From Candidatus Rokuibacteriota bacterium (GTDB lineage Bacteria; Methylomirabilota; Methylomirabilia; Rokubacteriales; CSP1-6), in NCBI GenBank assembly GCA_030647435.1, contig JAUSJX010000107.1:18982-82981 (forward strand): 64,000 nt of DNA, given 5' to 3'. Of this stretch, positions 25,085 to 32,488 are shown in pieces. Position 1 is the stretch's first letter; each line of letters starts with the position of its first letter. The position numbers and the translations under genes were made by a program. Below the pieces are notes generated by a model. It made no database searches, was not told the origin of the DNA, and saw only the letters and a list, made by a program, of their open reading frames with translations.

Positions 25085-26508
25085 GCGGCGGCATGGCGCT
25101 CGAAGTCGGGCTCGCGGTCCTGATCCTGCTGGTCTTCGTCGTGGGTCTCTCCTGGCGGGGCGAGGACAAGCGGCGGCTCGGCGGCTTAGTGGCCATCGGG
25201 CTCGCCATCCTGCTCTGGATGGCGTTCCGCGTTGAGCCGGGCGCCGTTCTCTTCGGAGGCAGCTTCGTCCAGGACGAGCTGGCGATTTTCTCGAAGCGGC
25301 TTTTCCTGCTGGCGACCTTCCTGGGTGTGCTGGCCTCGCTGTCCCTTCGCGCGCCCACCTTCGCGCGGCGGGCGACCGAGTACTACGTCGCCATGCTCGC
25401 CTCGCTGCTCGGGATGCTGGTGCTGGCCTCCGCACGCGAGCTCATCCTGCTCTTCGTCGCCTTCGAGCTGATGTCCATCCCGCTGTACGTCATCTCCGGG
25501 TTCCGCAAGCGGGAAGAGGAGGCCGTCGAGGCCGCGCTCAAGTTCTTCCTCATCGGCACGGTGTCCTCGGCCTTCATCGTCTACGGGCTGTCCTTCGTCT
25601 ACGGCATCTCGAATACGACCGACATGGCGGGCGTGGCGGCGGCGCTCCAGGACGGCCACCCGCTGCTGATCCTGGGCATGGTGCTGACGCTCGGAGGCCT
25701 CGGTTTCAAGATCGCGGCCTTTCCCTTCCACATGTGGGTGCCGGACACGTACGAGGCGGCCAGCACGCCTTTCGTCGCGTGGCTGTCGGTGGCGCCCAAG
25801 GCCGCGGGCTTCGTCGTGATGTTCCGGCTCTACCTGGAAGGCGTCGGCGGGCCCGTGGTCCTCTGGGTGCCGCTCGCGGCGGGGCTGGCCGCGATCACGA
25901 TCATCGCGGGCAACCTGATGGCCATCCCCCAGCAGAACATCAAGCGCCTGCTGGCCTACTCGGGCATCGCGCACATCGGCTACATGCTGGTCGGCTTCGC
26001 CGCCGTCTCGGCCTCGGGCGTGGCGATGATGCTCTTCTACCTGGTCGCCTACCTCTTCGGGAACATGGGCGCCTTCTTCGTGGTGGAGGCGGTGGCCCAG
26101 TCCGACGGCTCCGAGGCCATCTCGGCGTACCGGGGACTCGCCCAGCGGTCGCCATTGCTCGCGCTCTCGATGCTGCTCTTCCTGCTGTCCCTGGGCGGGA
26201 TCCCGTTCGTCGCGGGCTTCTGGGCCAAGCTCTTCGTCTTTTGGGCCGCGGTCGAGGGCTGCACCGGCTGGTGCCAAATGTATTGGCTGGTGCTGCTTGG
26301 TGCTATCCTGACGGTCGTGGCGCTCTTCTACTATCTGCTCGTGGCCAAGCGCATGTACATCGACGCCCCCGAGCGCAGGCAGCCGGTGGCCGTCTCGCCC
26401 TTCCTGGCGTTCTCCATCTTCGTCTGCGCCGCGGGCGTCGTCGGCATCGGCGCGTACCCGAAGCCCCTCGTGATGGCGGCCCTGCGCGCCGCCTCGGGCC
26501 TGTTCTAG
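25081..26508 (+). CDS. nuoN: NADH-quinone oxidoreductase subunit N
   Basis: The protein has 475 residues. LFVAFELMSIPLYVISGFRK, KFFLIGTVSSAFIVYG, FHMWVPDTYEAASTPFVAWL and KRLLAYSGIAHIGYMLVG mark it as NuoN. It is the last nuo gene. The order A-B-C-(NIPSNAP)-D-H-I-J-K-L-M-N means that nuoE, nuoF and nuoG, the NADH-oxidising module, are missing from the operon. They may be elsewhere or be replaced by another electron donor. Confidence 0.95.
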   Translation: MSGGMALEVGLAVLILLVFVVGLSWRGEDKRRLGGLVAIGLAILLWMAFRVEPGAVLFGGSFVQDELAIFSKRLFLLATFLGVLASLSLRAPTFARRATEYYVAMLASLLGMLVLASARELILLFVAFELMSIPLYVISGFRKREEEAVEAALKFFLIGTVSSAFIVYGLSFVYGISNTTDMAGVAAALQDGHPLLILGMVLTLGGLGFKIAAFPFHMWVPDTYEAASTPFVAWLSVAPKAAGFVVMFRLYLEGVGGPVVLWVPLAAGLAAITIIAGNLMAIPQQNIKRLLAYSGIAHIGYMLVGFAAVSASGVAMMLFYLVAYLFGNMGAFFVVEAVAQSDGSEAISAYRGLAQRSPLLALSMLLFLLSLGGIPFVAGFWAKLFVFWAAVEGCTGWCQMYWLVLLGAILTVVALFYYLLVAKRMYIDAPERRQPVAVSPFLAFSIFVCAAGVVGIGAYPKPLVMAALRAASGLF

Positions 26509-26511
26509 CGC

Positions 26512-26880
26512 ATGCTCTCGCGACGCGTTTCAGCCGCCGCCGTCATGGCCGTGCTGCTGGGGGCCGCGGTCGCCTTCGCTCAGGCGCCCACGGTGACCGA
26601 GAGCCGGGGCCTGCGCATCCAGTGGGCGGTCGAGCCCCAGACGCGCGACTTCAACGCCGTCTGCGGTCAGATCTTCAACGATCAGCGCACGAGCGCCAAG
26701 AACATCGGCCTCATGGTCCAGGGCGTGGATGGTGACCACGTGACGTCCAGGAACATTCCCAACGTCGCCCGGGAGATCCTCGGCCAGTCAGGATGGCAGT
26801 TCTGCGGGACGGTGCTGAAGGCGGCGGCCTACCGCGTGATCGTCACGTCCGTGGACTGGGACACGAACGTCGGTCAGTAG
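26512..26880 (+). CDS. Small secreted protein of unknown function
   Basis: The protein has 122 residues with a signal peptide of about 24 residues ending AFA. The mature part contains two Cys residues, a stretch QIFNDQRTSAKNIGLMVQG and a C-terminal YRVIVTSVDW. It resembles small beta-sandwich periplasmic proteins, but I do not recognise the family. It starts three bases after nuoN and may be cotranscribed with the nuo genes. Confidence 0.65.
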   Translation: MLSRRVSAAAVMAVLLGAAVAFAQAPTVTESRGLRIQWAVEPQTRDFNAVCGQIFNDQRTSAKNIGLMVQGVDGDHVTSRNIPNVAREILGQSGWQFCGTVLKAAAYRVIVTSVDWDTNVGQ

Positions 26881-26887
26881 CGACGCC

Positions 26888-27244
26888 CTACGCCGCGCGG
26901 CCGAGCGCCGCCGGCACCCGCGCAGGGCTTGGTCTCCAGACGAGCGCGTAGCCCGCAGGCACGCGCGACAGCACCACCGGCCACACCTCTTCGAGGATGG
27001 ACTCCCAGCCCGCCGGCACGAAGATCTCGACCCTGCCCGTGCCGCGCTGAGCGCCGGCCGTGACGCGCACGGCGACCAGCGATTCGCCGCCGAGCTGATG
27101 GTTGACGGCCGCCTGGATGTCGGCCTGGAGTCCGAGCGCGCGATCCTCGAGCTTGTCGCGCCGGGCCCGCCAGAAAAGCGGCCCCAGGAACAGCAGGGAT
27201 ATCAGCATCACTACGAGCCACGTTGTCATGGTCATCGCCTCCAC
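26888..27244 (-). CDS. Small membrane-anchored protein of unknown function
   Basis: The protein has 118 residues. One N-terminal membrane helix (LVVMLISLLFLGPLFW) is followed by a basic stretch and a soluble domain with LVAVRVTAGAQRGTGRVEIF and FVPAGWESILEEVWPVVLSR split around residue 75. ATG 27244 and ATG 27232 are both possible. It converges with the preceding gene and lies 31 bases after the formiminotransferase on the same strand, so it may be in the same operon. The family is not recognised. Confidence 0.6.
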   Translation of the reverse strand: MEAMTMTTWLVVMLISLLFLGPLFWRARRDKLEDRALGLQADIQAAVNHQLGGESLVAVRVTAGAQRGTGRVEIFVPAGWESILEEVWPVVLSRVPAGYALVWRPSPARVPAALGRAA

Positions 27245-27275
27245 CCATTACGACGCGGCCGGCGGGGAGGGGGAT

Positions 27276-28172
27276 TCAGGAGAGATAGGTGTCCAGGTAC
27301 TTCGTGTCGGCGAGATCCGGCAGGCCGACGGTCTCGGGCGCGCGGCCTTCGAAGGCGGCGCGCGGCGCGAGCCCGACGAGCTCGGCGCGACTGATCGTGA
27401 GACCACGCAGCGCGGCCTCTGCGGTAACCGCATCGTAGGCACGGGCGATGCCGGTGCGCCGGTAGTCGAGAAGGTTCATCGAGACCTGGACGAGCCCGCG
27501 GCGCTCGAGCGGCAGCCCAAGCGCCTGGACGCACGCCATGCCTCCCGAGGACTCCCGCACGGCACGCGCGATGGCTGTCGCGGCGCCGAGATCGGTAGAG
27601 TCGAGCCACACGTTGTAGGCGACGAGCACGTCGCGGGCGCCGACGGCGACGGCCCCGACGCGCGGGTTGAATGTCGCGGGCCCGCAGTCGGGGCTCCACG
27701 CTGGGTCGGCGAGCTTCTGCGGCAGGCCCTCGTATTCCCCCCTGCGGATATCGCGGACCGCGCGACGTTCGGGGCGCGTCGCTGCGGCGCCGTAGAAGTA
27801 GACGGGCAGGCCGTACTCCCGGCCGAGGCGCTCGCCGACGCGCCGCGCGACGGCGACGGCGTCGGCCATGGCGAGATCGCGCAATGGGACGAAGGGCAGC
27901 ACGTCGAGCGCCCCCATGCGCGGGTGGATGCCGCGGTGCGCTCGCATGTCCACGCGCGCGAACACCGCCGCGGCCAGCGCCAGCGCCGCCTCCTCGACGG
28001 CCTGCGGCGCGCCGAGGAAGGTGAAGACCGAGCGGTGGTGGTCGGGGTCGGCGTGGACATCGGCGAGCCTCGCGCCGGGAACGCCGCGCACCGCGTCGGC
28101 AACGGCCTCGACAGTGCGCAGGTCGCGGCCTTCGCTCACGTTCGGGACGCACTCGAGGAGCGGGCTAGCCAC
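27276..28172 (-). CDS. ftcD: Glutamate formimidoyltransferase
   Basis: The protein has 298 residues, equal to the formiminotransferase half of FTCD. ECVPNVSEGRDLRTVEAV is the hallmark N-terminus. MRAHRGIHPRMGALDVLPF contains the catalytic His83, and DSTDLGAATAIARAVRESSGG closes the second subdomain. It transfers the formimino group of formiminoglutamate to tetrahydrofolate in histidine breakdown. No cyclodeaminase domain or hut genes are adjacent. It starts with GTG at 28172, just beside the hairpin element at 28193. Confidence 0.9.
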   Translation of the reverse strand: MASPLLECVPNVSEGRDLRTVEAVADAVRGVPGARLADVHADPDHHRSVFTFLGAPQAVEEAALALAAAVFARVDMRAHRGIHPRMGALDVLPFVPLRDLAMADAVAVARRVGERLGREYGLPVYFYGAAATRPERRAVRDIRRGEYEGLPQKLADPAWSPDCGPATFNPRVGAVAVGARDVLVAYNVWLDSTDLGAATAIARAVRESSGGMACVQALGLPLERRGLVQVSMNLLDYRRTGIARAYDAVTAEAALRGLTISRAELVGLAPRAAFEGRAPETVGLPDLADTKYLDTYLS

Positions 28173-28192
28173 GGGGCCGTATCATACCGCGG

Positions 28193-28319
28193 GGTACTGG
28201 GCCAATTTGCTTCGCCATACTTCGTTCTCGGTCGCCAGCGGCGCTCAACGTACACCCACGTACGCCTCGCGCCGCTGGCTCCCTCGGGCCTCGTCGGGCT
28301 CGCAACTTGACCCAGTACC
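28193..28319. repeat. 127-base nested hairpin element (MITE/REP-like)
   Basis: Ends GGTACTGGGCCAATTTGC (28193-28210) and GCAACTTGACCCAGTACC (28302-28319) are inverted with two mismatches. Inside, GCCAGCGGCGC (28234) and GCGCCGCTGGC (28269) are perfectly inverted around an ACGTAC-rich loop. No coding frame is supported. The element fills the divergent gap between ftcD and the AIR-synthase-like gene. Confidence 0.8.
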
Positions 28320-28328
28320 GGCCGCGCC

Positions 28329-28357
28329 TTGCTCCTGTAACGCGCGGCTTCTATACT
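28329..28357 (+). promoter_or_regulatory. Candidate promoter for the AIR-synthase-like gene
   Basis: TTGCTC (28329-28334), a 17-base spacer and TATACT (28352-28357) form a good sigma-70-like pair. GGAGG and then ATG 28367 follow at once, so the leader would be only a few bases long. Confidence 0.5.
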
Positions 28358-28366
28358 ACGGAGGCC

Positions 28367-29440
28367 ATGCCGTTTCTCCCCGTGGGCAAGCTCCCCGCCG
28401 AGCTGCTCCAGCGACTTTTCGGCAAATACGTGCCGGCCGACCCGCGCGTCATCGTGGGACCGCAGGTGGGCGAGGACGCCGCCGTCCTCGACATGGGCGA
28501 CCGCTATCTCGTCGCCACGACGGATCCCATCACCTTCGCCACCGACGAGATGGGCTGGTACGCGCTGCACGTCAACGCCAACGACCTTGCCGTGCGTGGC
28601 GCAGAGCCGCGCTGGTTCATGGCGACCGTGCTCCTGCCGGAGGGCAAGAGCCACGAGGCGCAGGTGGAACAGCTCTTCGCCGAGGTCGCGGAAGCGTGCG
28701 CCGCTGTCGGCGTCTCGCTCGTGGGCGGGCACACGGAAGTGACCGCCGGGCTCCCGCGCCCCATCGTCGTCGGCGCCATGCTGGGCGAGGTCGACAAGGA
28801 CCGGCTCGTGACGACGGGTGGTGCCCAGATCGGCGACGCCGTGCTGCTGACCAAGGGCGTGCCGCTCGAGGGCGCGTCGATCATTGCGCGAGAGCGCCGC
28901 GAGGAAGCGCTCCGCCGCGGCGTGCCCGCCGAGATCGTGGAGCGCGCTCGCGGCTTTCTCCGCAGCCCGGGCATCAGCGTCGTGCCCGAGGCGCGCGCGG
29001 CCTGCGACGCGGCGCGCGTGCATGCGATGCACGACCCGACGGAGGGCGGGCTCGCCACCGCCTGCTGGGAGATGGCCCAGGCGGCCGGCGTGGGGCTTCG
29101 CATAGACCGCGAGCGCGTGCCGGTCCTGCCCGAGGGGCGCCGGCTCTGCGAGGCCTTCGGCCTCGACCCGATCGGCACCATCGCATCGGGCTCGCTCCTG
29201 ATGACCGTCGCGCCGGAAGACGCCGACGCCGTCACGAATGCCTGCCGCGCCGCCGGCATCGACTGTGCCGCCATCGGCCGCGTCACGCCGGCCTCGGACG
29301 GCGTCGCGCTCGTCTCGGGCGGTCACCCGCGCCCCATGCCGAGCTTCCCGCAGGACGAGGTCACGCGCATCTTCGCCACCGACGCTCCCCCTCACCCTGA
29401 CCCTCTCCCCCTCCGGGGGCGAGGGGATCGAAAGCCCTGA
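28367..29440 (+). CDS. AIR synthase (PurM/HypE)-related protein
   Basis: The protein has 357 residues in the two-domain PurM/SelD/HypE fold: PQVGEDAAVLDMGD, ATTDPITFATDEMG, HVNANDLAVRGAEPRWFMAT, GGHTEVT and HDPTEGGLATACWEMA. These are the ATP- and Mg-binding elements. HypE normally ends with a conserved PRIC Cys; here the end is replaced by a Pro/Arg-rich tail of about 17 residues (PPHPDPLPLRGRGDRKP) coded by a REP-like repeat. No hyp or hydrogenase genes are nearby, so a role in hydrogenase maturation is not supported. The stop overlaps the start of the next gene. Confidence 0.82.
   Translation: MPFLPVGKLPAELLQRLFGKYVPADPRVIVGPQVGEDAAVLDMGDRYLVATTDPITFATDEMGWYALHVNANDLAVRGAEPRWFMATVLLPEGKSHEAQVEQLFAEVAEACAAVGVSLVGGHTEVTAGLPRPIVVGAMLGEVDKDRLVTTGGAQIGDAVLLTKGVPLEGASIIARERREEALRRGVPAEIVERARGFLRSPGISVVPEARAACDAARVHAMHDPTEGGLATACWEMAQAAGVGLRIDRERVPVLPEGRRLCEAFGLDPIGTIASGSLLMTVAPEDADAVTNACRAAGIDCAAIGRVTPASDGVALVSGGHPRPMPSFPQDEVTRIFATDAPPHPDPLPLRGRGDRKP
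29387..29428 (+). repeat. REP-like palindrome inside the 3' end of a coding region
   Basis: CCCCCTCACCCTGACCCTCT then CCCCCTCCGGGGGCGAGGGG repeats the palindromic family seen at 19201, 33843 and 34246. It is read in frame as the C-terminal tail of the upstream protein. Confidence 0.8.
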
Positions 29441-31038
29441 TGCCCCAAATAGGTTACGCGCACCGCCAGGCGCCGATGGCGAGGGACGGCATGGTCGCCT
29501 CGTGCCACCCGCTCGCCTCGCTGGCGGGAGTGGAGATCCTCAAGTCAGGCGGCAACGTGGCGGACGCCGCCATCGCCACCAATGCCGTGCTGAGCGTGAC
29601 GCAACCCAACTTCTGCGGCGTGGGCGGCGACTTCTTCTGCCTCTACTACGAAACCGAGAGTCGGCGAGTCCATTTCCTGAACGGCGCGGGGCGCTCGGGC
29701 TCGCGCGCGGGCCTCGAGGAGCTCGGGCGCCGCGGGCTCGCCGCCGTCCCGTTGATCGGCCCCGGCGCGGTGTCGGTGCCGGGCGCGACGCGGGCGTGGT
29801 CCATGCTCCTCGAGCGTTTCGGCACGCGCCCGCTCAAGAGCCTCTTGGTACCCGCCATCCACTACGCCGCCGACGGCTTTCCGCTGACGGACATCGTCAG
29901 CCAGGCCATCCGCGAGCGCGCCCCACTGATCGACGACGCCGAGTGGCGCCGCATCTTCATCCCGGGCGGCGGCTTCGCCGAGCCGGGCGATATTTTTCGC
30001 CAGCCCGACCTCGCGCGCACGCTGACCGAGCTGGGGGAGAACCCCGACCTCTTCTACCGCGGCCGGGTCGGGCAGGCGATCGCGAAGCGCCTGGAACGCG
30101 ACGGCTTCCTCACTGCGGATGATCTAGCCGGGCACACGGGCGCGTGGGGCGAGCCCATCAGCACCACCTATCGCGGCTACACGGTGTGGGAGACGCCGCC
30201 GCCGACGCAGGGCATCGCCACGCTCATGACCCTCAACCTCCTCGAGGGTTTCGACGTGACGGCGCACCCGATCCACTCCGTCGAGCACCTCCATCTGCTC
30301 CTCGAGATGACCAAGCTCGCCTACGCCGACCGCGATCGCTGGGTGGCCGATCCGGCCACGTCGCGCCTGCCCGTTCTATCCCTGCTCGACAAGGCCTATG
30401 CCGCGCGCAGGCGCGCCGCCTTCGACCCGGACAAGGCCCAGCGCTACGAGCCGGGCGAGGTCGACGGGGATACGACCGGCTTCGTGGTTGCCGACGGGCG
30501 CGGCAACGTCCTCTCGGTGATCCAGAGCCTCTACAAGGGTTTCGGCTCCGGCGTAGTGCCGCCCGGCACCGGTGTCGTGCTCCAGAACCGCGGCGCCTAC
30601 TTCAATACGAATCCCGAGCACCCGAACTGCTTCGGGCCTCGCAAGCATCCCTTCCACACGCTCATCGCCTGCATCGTGACGCGCGGGGAGCGGCCGGTGC
30701 TGGGGCTCGCCAACATGGGGGGCGACGGGCAGGCGATGTTCCACACTCAGATCCTCACCAACGCGCTCGACTACGGCATGGAGATCCAGGAGGCGATCGA
30801 GCGGCCGCGCTTCTTCATGGGACGCATCAATCCGGGCGACGCCCCCGACTTGGTGCGGCTGGAGAGCCGCGTCCCCGTGCCCGTGCGCGAAGAGCTGATG
30901 CGCCGCGGGCACAACATCCTGCCCGTGTCCGACTGGTTTACCTCGGAGGGGCACGCCCACGCCGTGGCCGTCTTGAAGGACGGCGTCCTTCGGGGCGGCG
31001 CAGACCCGCGCGGAGACGGCGCGGCTGTGGGATATTGA
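29440..31038 (+). CDS. ggt: Gamma-glutamyltransferase family protein
   Basis: The protein has 532 residues. The N-terminal half shows MVASCHPLASLAGVEILKSG and GNVADAAIATNAVLSVT, the join reads EPGEVDGDTTGFVVADGRGN with the probable nucleophile Thr345, and LQNRGAYFNT and NMGGDGQAMFHTQ follow. Ntn-type self-cleavage before Thr345 is expected. It hydrolyses or transfers gamma-glutamyl groups, or acts on a related amide. No signal peptide is visible, so it may be cytoplasmic, unlike classical Ggt. It forms an operon with the next three genes. Confidence 0.87.
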   Translation: MPQIGYAHRQAPMARDGMVASCHPLASLAGVEILKSGGNVADAAIATNAVLSVTQPNFCGVGGDFFCLYYETESRRVHFLNGAGRSGSRAGLEELGRRGLAAVPLIGPGAVSVPGATRAWSMLLERFGTRPLKSLLVPAIHYAADGFPLTDIVSQAIRERAPLIDDAEWRRIFIPGGGFAEPGDIFRQPDLARTLTELGENPDLFYRGRVGQAIAKRLERDGFLTADDLAGHTGAWGEPISTTYRGYTVWETPPPTQGIATLMTLNLLEGFDVTAHPIHSVEHLHLLLEMTKLAYADRDRWVADPATSRLPVLSLLDKAYAARRRAAFDPDKAQRYEPGEVDGDTTGFVVADGRGNVLSVIQSLYKGFGSGVVPPGTGVVLQNRGAYFNTNPEHPNCFGPRKHPFHTLIACIVTRGERPVLGLANMGGDGQAMFHTQILTNALDYGMEIQEAIERPRFFMGRINPGDAPDLVRLESRVPVPVREELMRRGHNILPVSDWFTSEGHAHAVAVLKDGVLRGGADPRGDGAAVGY

Positions 31039-31042
31039 AGGT

Positions 31043-31621
31043 ATGCGAGCTATCCGATTGATCGCGGTGGTTCTGGCGTTGGCGCTGGCCCTGCCGGCAG
31101 CGGCAGGGGCGGCCAGCTGGGGAGGCATCGAGCCCGGCGACACCACGCTCGAGCAGGTGCGTGAGCGCTACGGCGCGCCGTCCAAGGAAACCAAGCAGAA
31201 GATCGAGAGCTACGACACCATGACCTGGATCTACGAGGGCCCCAAGGCGCCGGGAGGCATCAAACGGATGGTGGTGGAGTTCGGCATCCTCAAGCCCGAC
31301 GGCTTCAAGCCGAATGTTGTTCGCGTCTTCGTCCTCGAGCCCAGGCCGAGCATCTTCGCCGTCCAGACCGTGATCGACGGCTGGGGGCTGCCGTCGGCGG
31401 CCGGTGATCAGAGCGGCTTTCCCACGATGCTCTACGAGGCGGGACTTCTCGTCGTCTTCGACAAGCGGACCCTCTGGGCGGAATCCATGACCTTCACGCT
31501 GCCTCAGCCCCTGCTGCAGGCCCCCGCGGCCGGCGCCGCGCCCGCTCCGGCTCCCGCTCCACCAAAGGCGCCCACGACGCCCAAGCCCGGCTCGACGTCG
31601 CCCGCCGGCCCGCGTCCGTAG
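31043..31621 (+). CDS. Secreted protein with BamE/SmpA-like repeat and Pro-rich tail
   Basis: The protein has 192 residues: a signal peptide of about 23 residues (ending AGAA), then GGIEPGDTTLEQVRERYGAP, which resembles the SmpA/BamE-type motif, followed by a beta-rich middle and a tail of Ala, Pro and Lys from about residue 158. The exact family is not recognised. It lies four bases after ggt and three before the next gene on the same strand. Confidence 0.6.
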   Translation: MRAIRLIAVVLALALALPAAAGAASWGGIEPGDTTLEQVRERYGAPSKETKQKIESYDTMTWIYEGPKAPGGIKRMVVEFGILKPDGFKPNVVRVFVLEPRPSIFAVQTVIDGWGLPSAAGDQSGFPTMLYEAGLLVVFDKRTLWAESMTFTLPQPLLQAPAAGAAPAPAPAPPKAPTTPKPGSTSPAGPRP

Positions 31622-31624
31622 CGG

Positions 31625-32488
31625 ATGGTCGATCACCTCCTCGCCTTCGACCCGGGCGGCCGGGGGATTGCGCGTTTCTTCGTGCCGGGCGGCGCGGCTC
31701 GCGCGGCGCGCGCGCTCCGGCGCGCGAAGCGCGTGCTTCTCACCACCGGTTTCTCCCTTGGCCCAGGACTGCCCGAGACCGACGGCCCGCCGGGCACGGC
31801 CTCGCTGGGCAGGGCGCTCCGCGCGCTCGGCGCCGAGGTGACCTACATCACCGACGCCGCGTCCCTTCCACCCCTCCAGGCCGCTCTCAGCGTGCTCGGC
31901 GAGCCGCCCCGGATCCTGACCTTCCACGCGGGCGGCGACGCCGCGCTCACGGCGCGGCGGCTCTTGGCCGAGCACGCGCCGACCCACCTCGTCGCCATCG
32001 AGCGCCCGGGGCGCACGCGCGGCGGCCTATACCTGAGCATGCGCGGCGAGTCCGTCGGCGAGTGGAACGGGCCGCTCGACGCGCTCTTTCTCGAAGCCCC
32101 GCGGCGGGTGGTCACGGTCGGCGTCGGCGACGGAGGCAACGAGATCGGCATGGGCGCCCTGCACGCGCGTCTGCGGCGCGCGGGAGCGCGGATCAGGAAG
32201 GTCGCCTCGGTCGTCCCCGCGCGGTACGTGGTCGCCGCCGGCGTGTCGAACTGGGGCGCGTACGGTATCGTCGTCGAGCTGGCGCGTCTCTCGAAGCGCC
32301 CCTTGCTCCATACCGCGGACGAAGAGCGGCGCATGGTCCGCGCCTGTGTCGCGGCGGGCGCCGTGGACGGGATCACGCGCAAGCGTGAGGCGACCGTGGA
32401 CGCGCTCCCTTTGGAGGCGCATGCGGGCATGGTAGAGTTGTTGCGTCTGATCCAGGATTCGTCACCCCACGGAGGCAAGACCCGATGA
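31625..32488 (+). CDS. D-glutamate cyclase-like protein (DUF4392)
   Basis: The protein has 287 residues. VLLTTGFSLGPGLPETDGPP near the start and VGVGDGGNEIGMGALH at about 160-175 are the characteristic motifs of the DUF4392 domain. In the vertebrate protein DGLUCY this domain converts D-glutamate to 5-oxo-D-proline. The ggt gene upstream and the aminotransferase downstream (four-base overlap) fit glutamate or glutamyl metabolism. The activity has not been shown for bacterial stand-alone copies as far as I know. Confidence 0.75.
   Translation: MVDHLLAFDPGGRGIARFFVPGGAARAARALRRAKRVLLTTGFSLGPGLPETDGPPGTASLGRALRALGAEVTYITDAASLPPLQAALSVLGEPPRILTFHAGGDAALTARRLLAEHAPTHLVAIERPGRTRGGLYLSMRGESVGEWNGPLDALFLEAPRRVVTVGVGDGGNEIGMGALHARLRRAGARIRKVASVVPARYVVAAGVSNWGAYGIVVELARLSKRPLLHTADEERRMVRACVAAGAVDGITRKREATVDALPLEAHAGMVELLRLIQDSSPHGGKTR

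Noticed and set aside
28367..29440. Calling the AIR-synthase-like gene hypE
   Set aside because: The C-terminal Cys-ending motif of HypE is absent and no hydrogenase genes are nearby.
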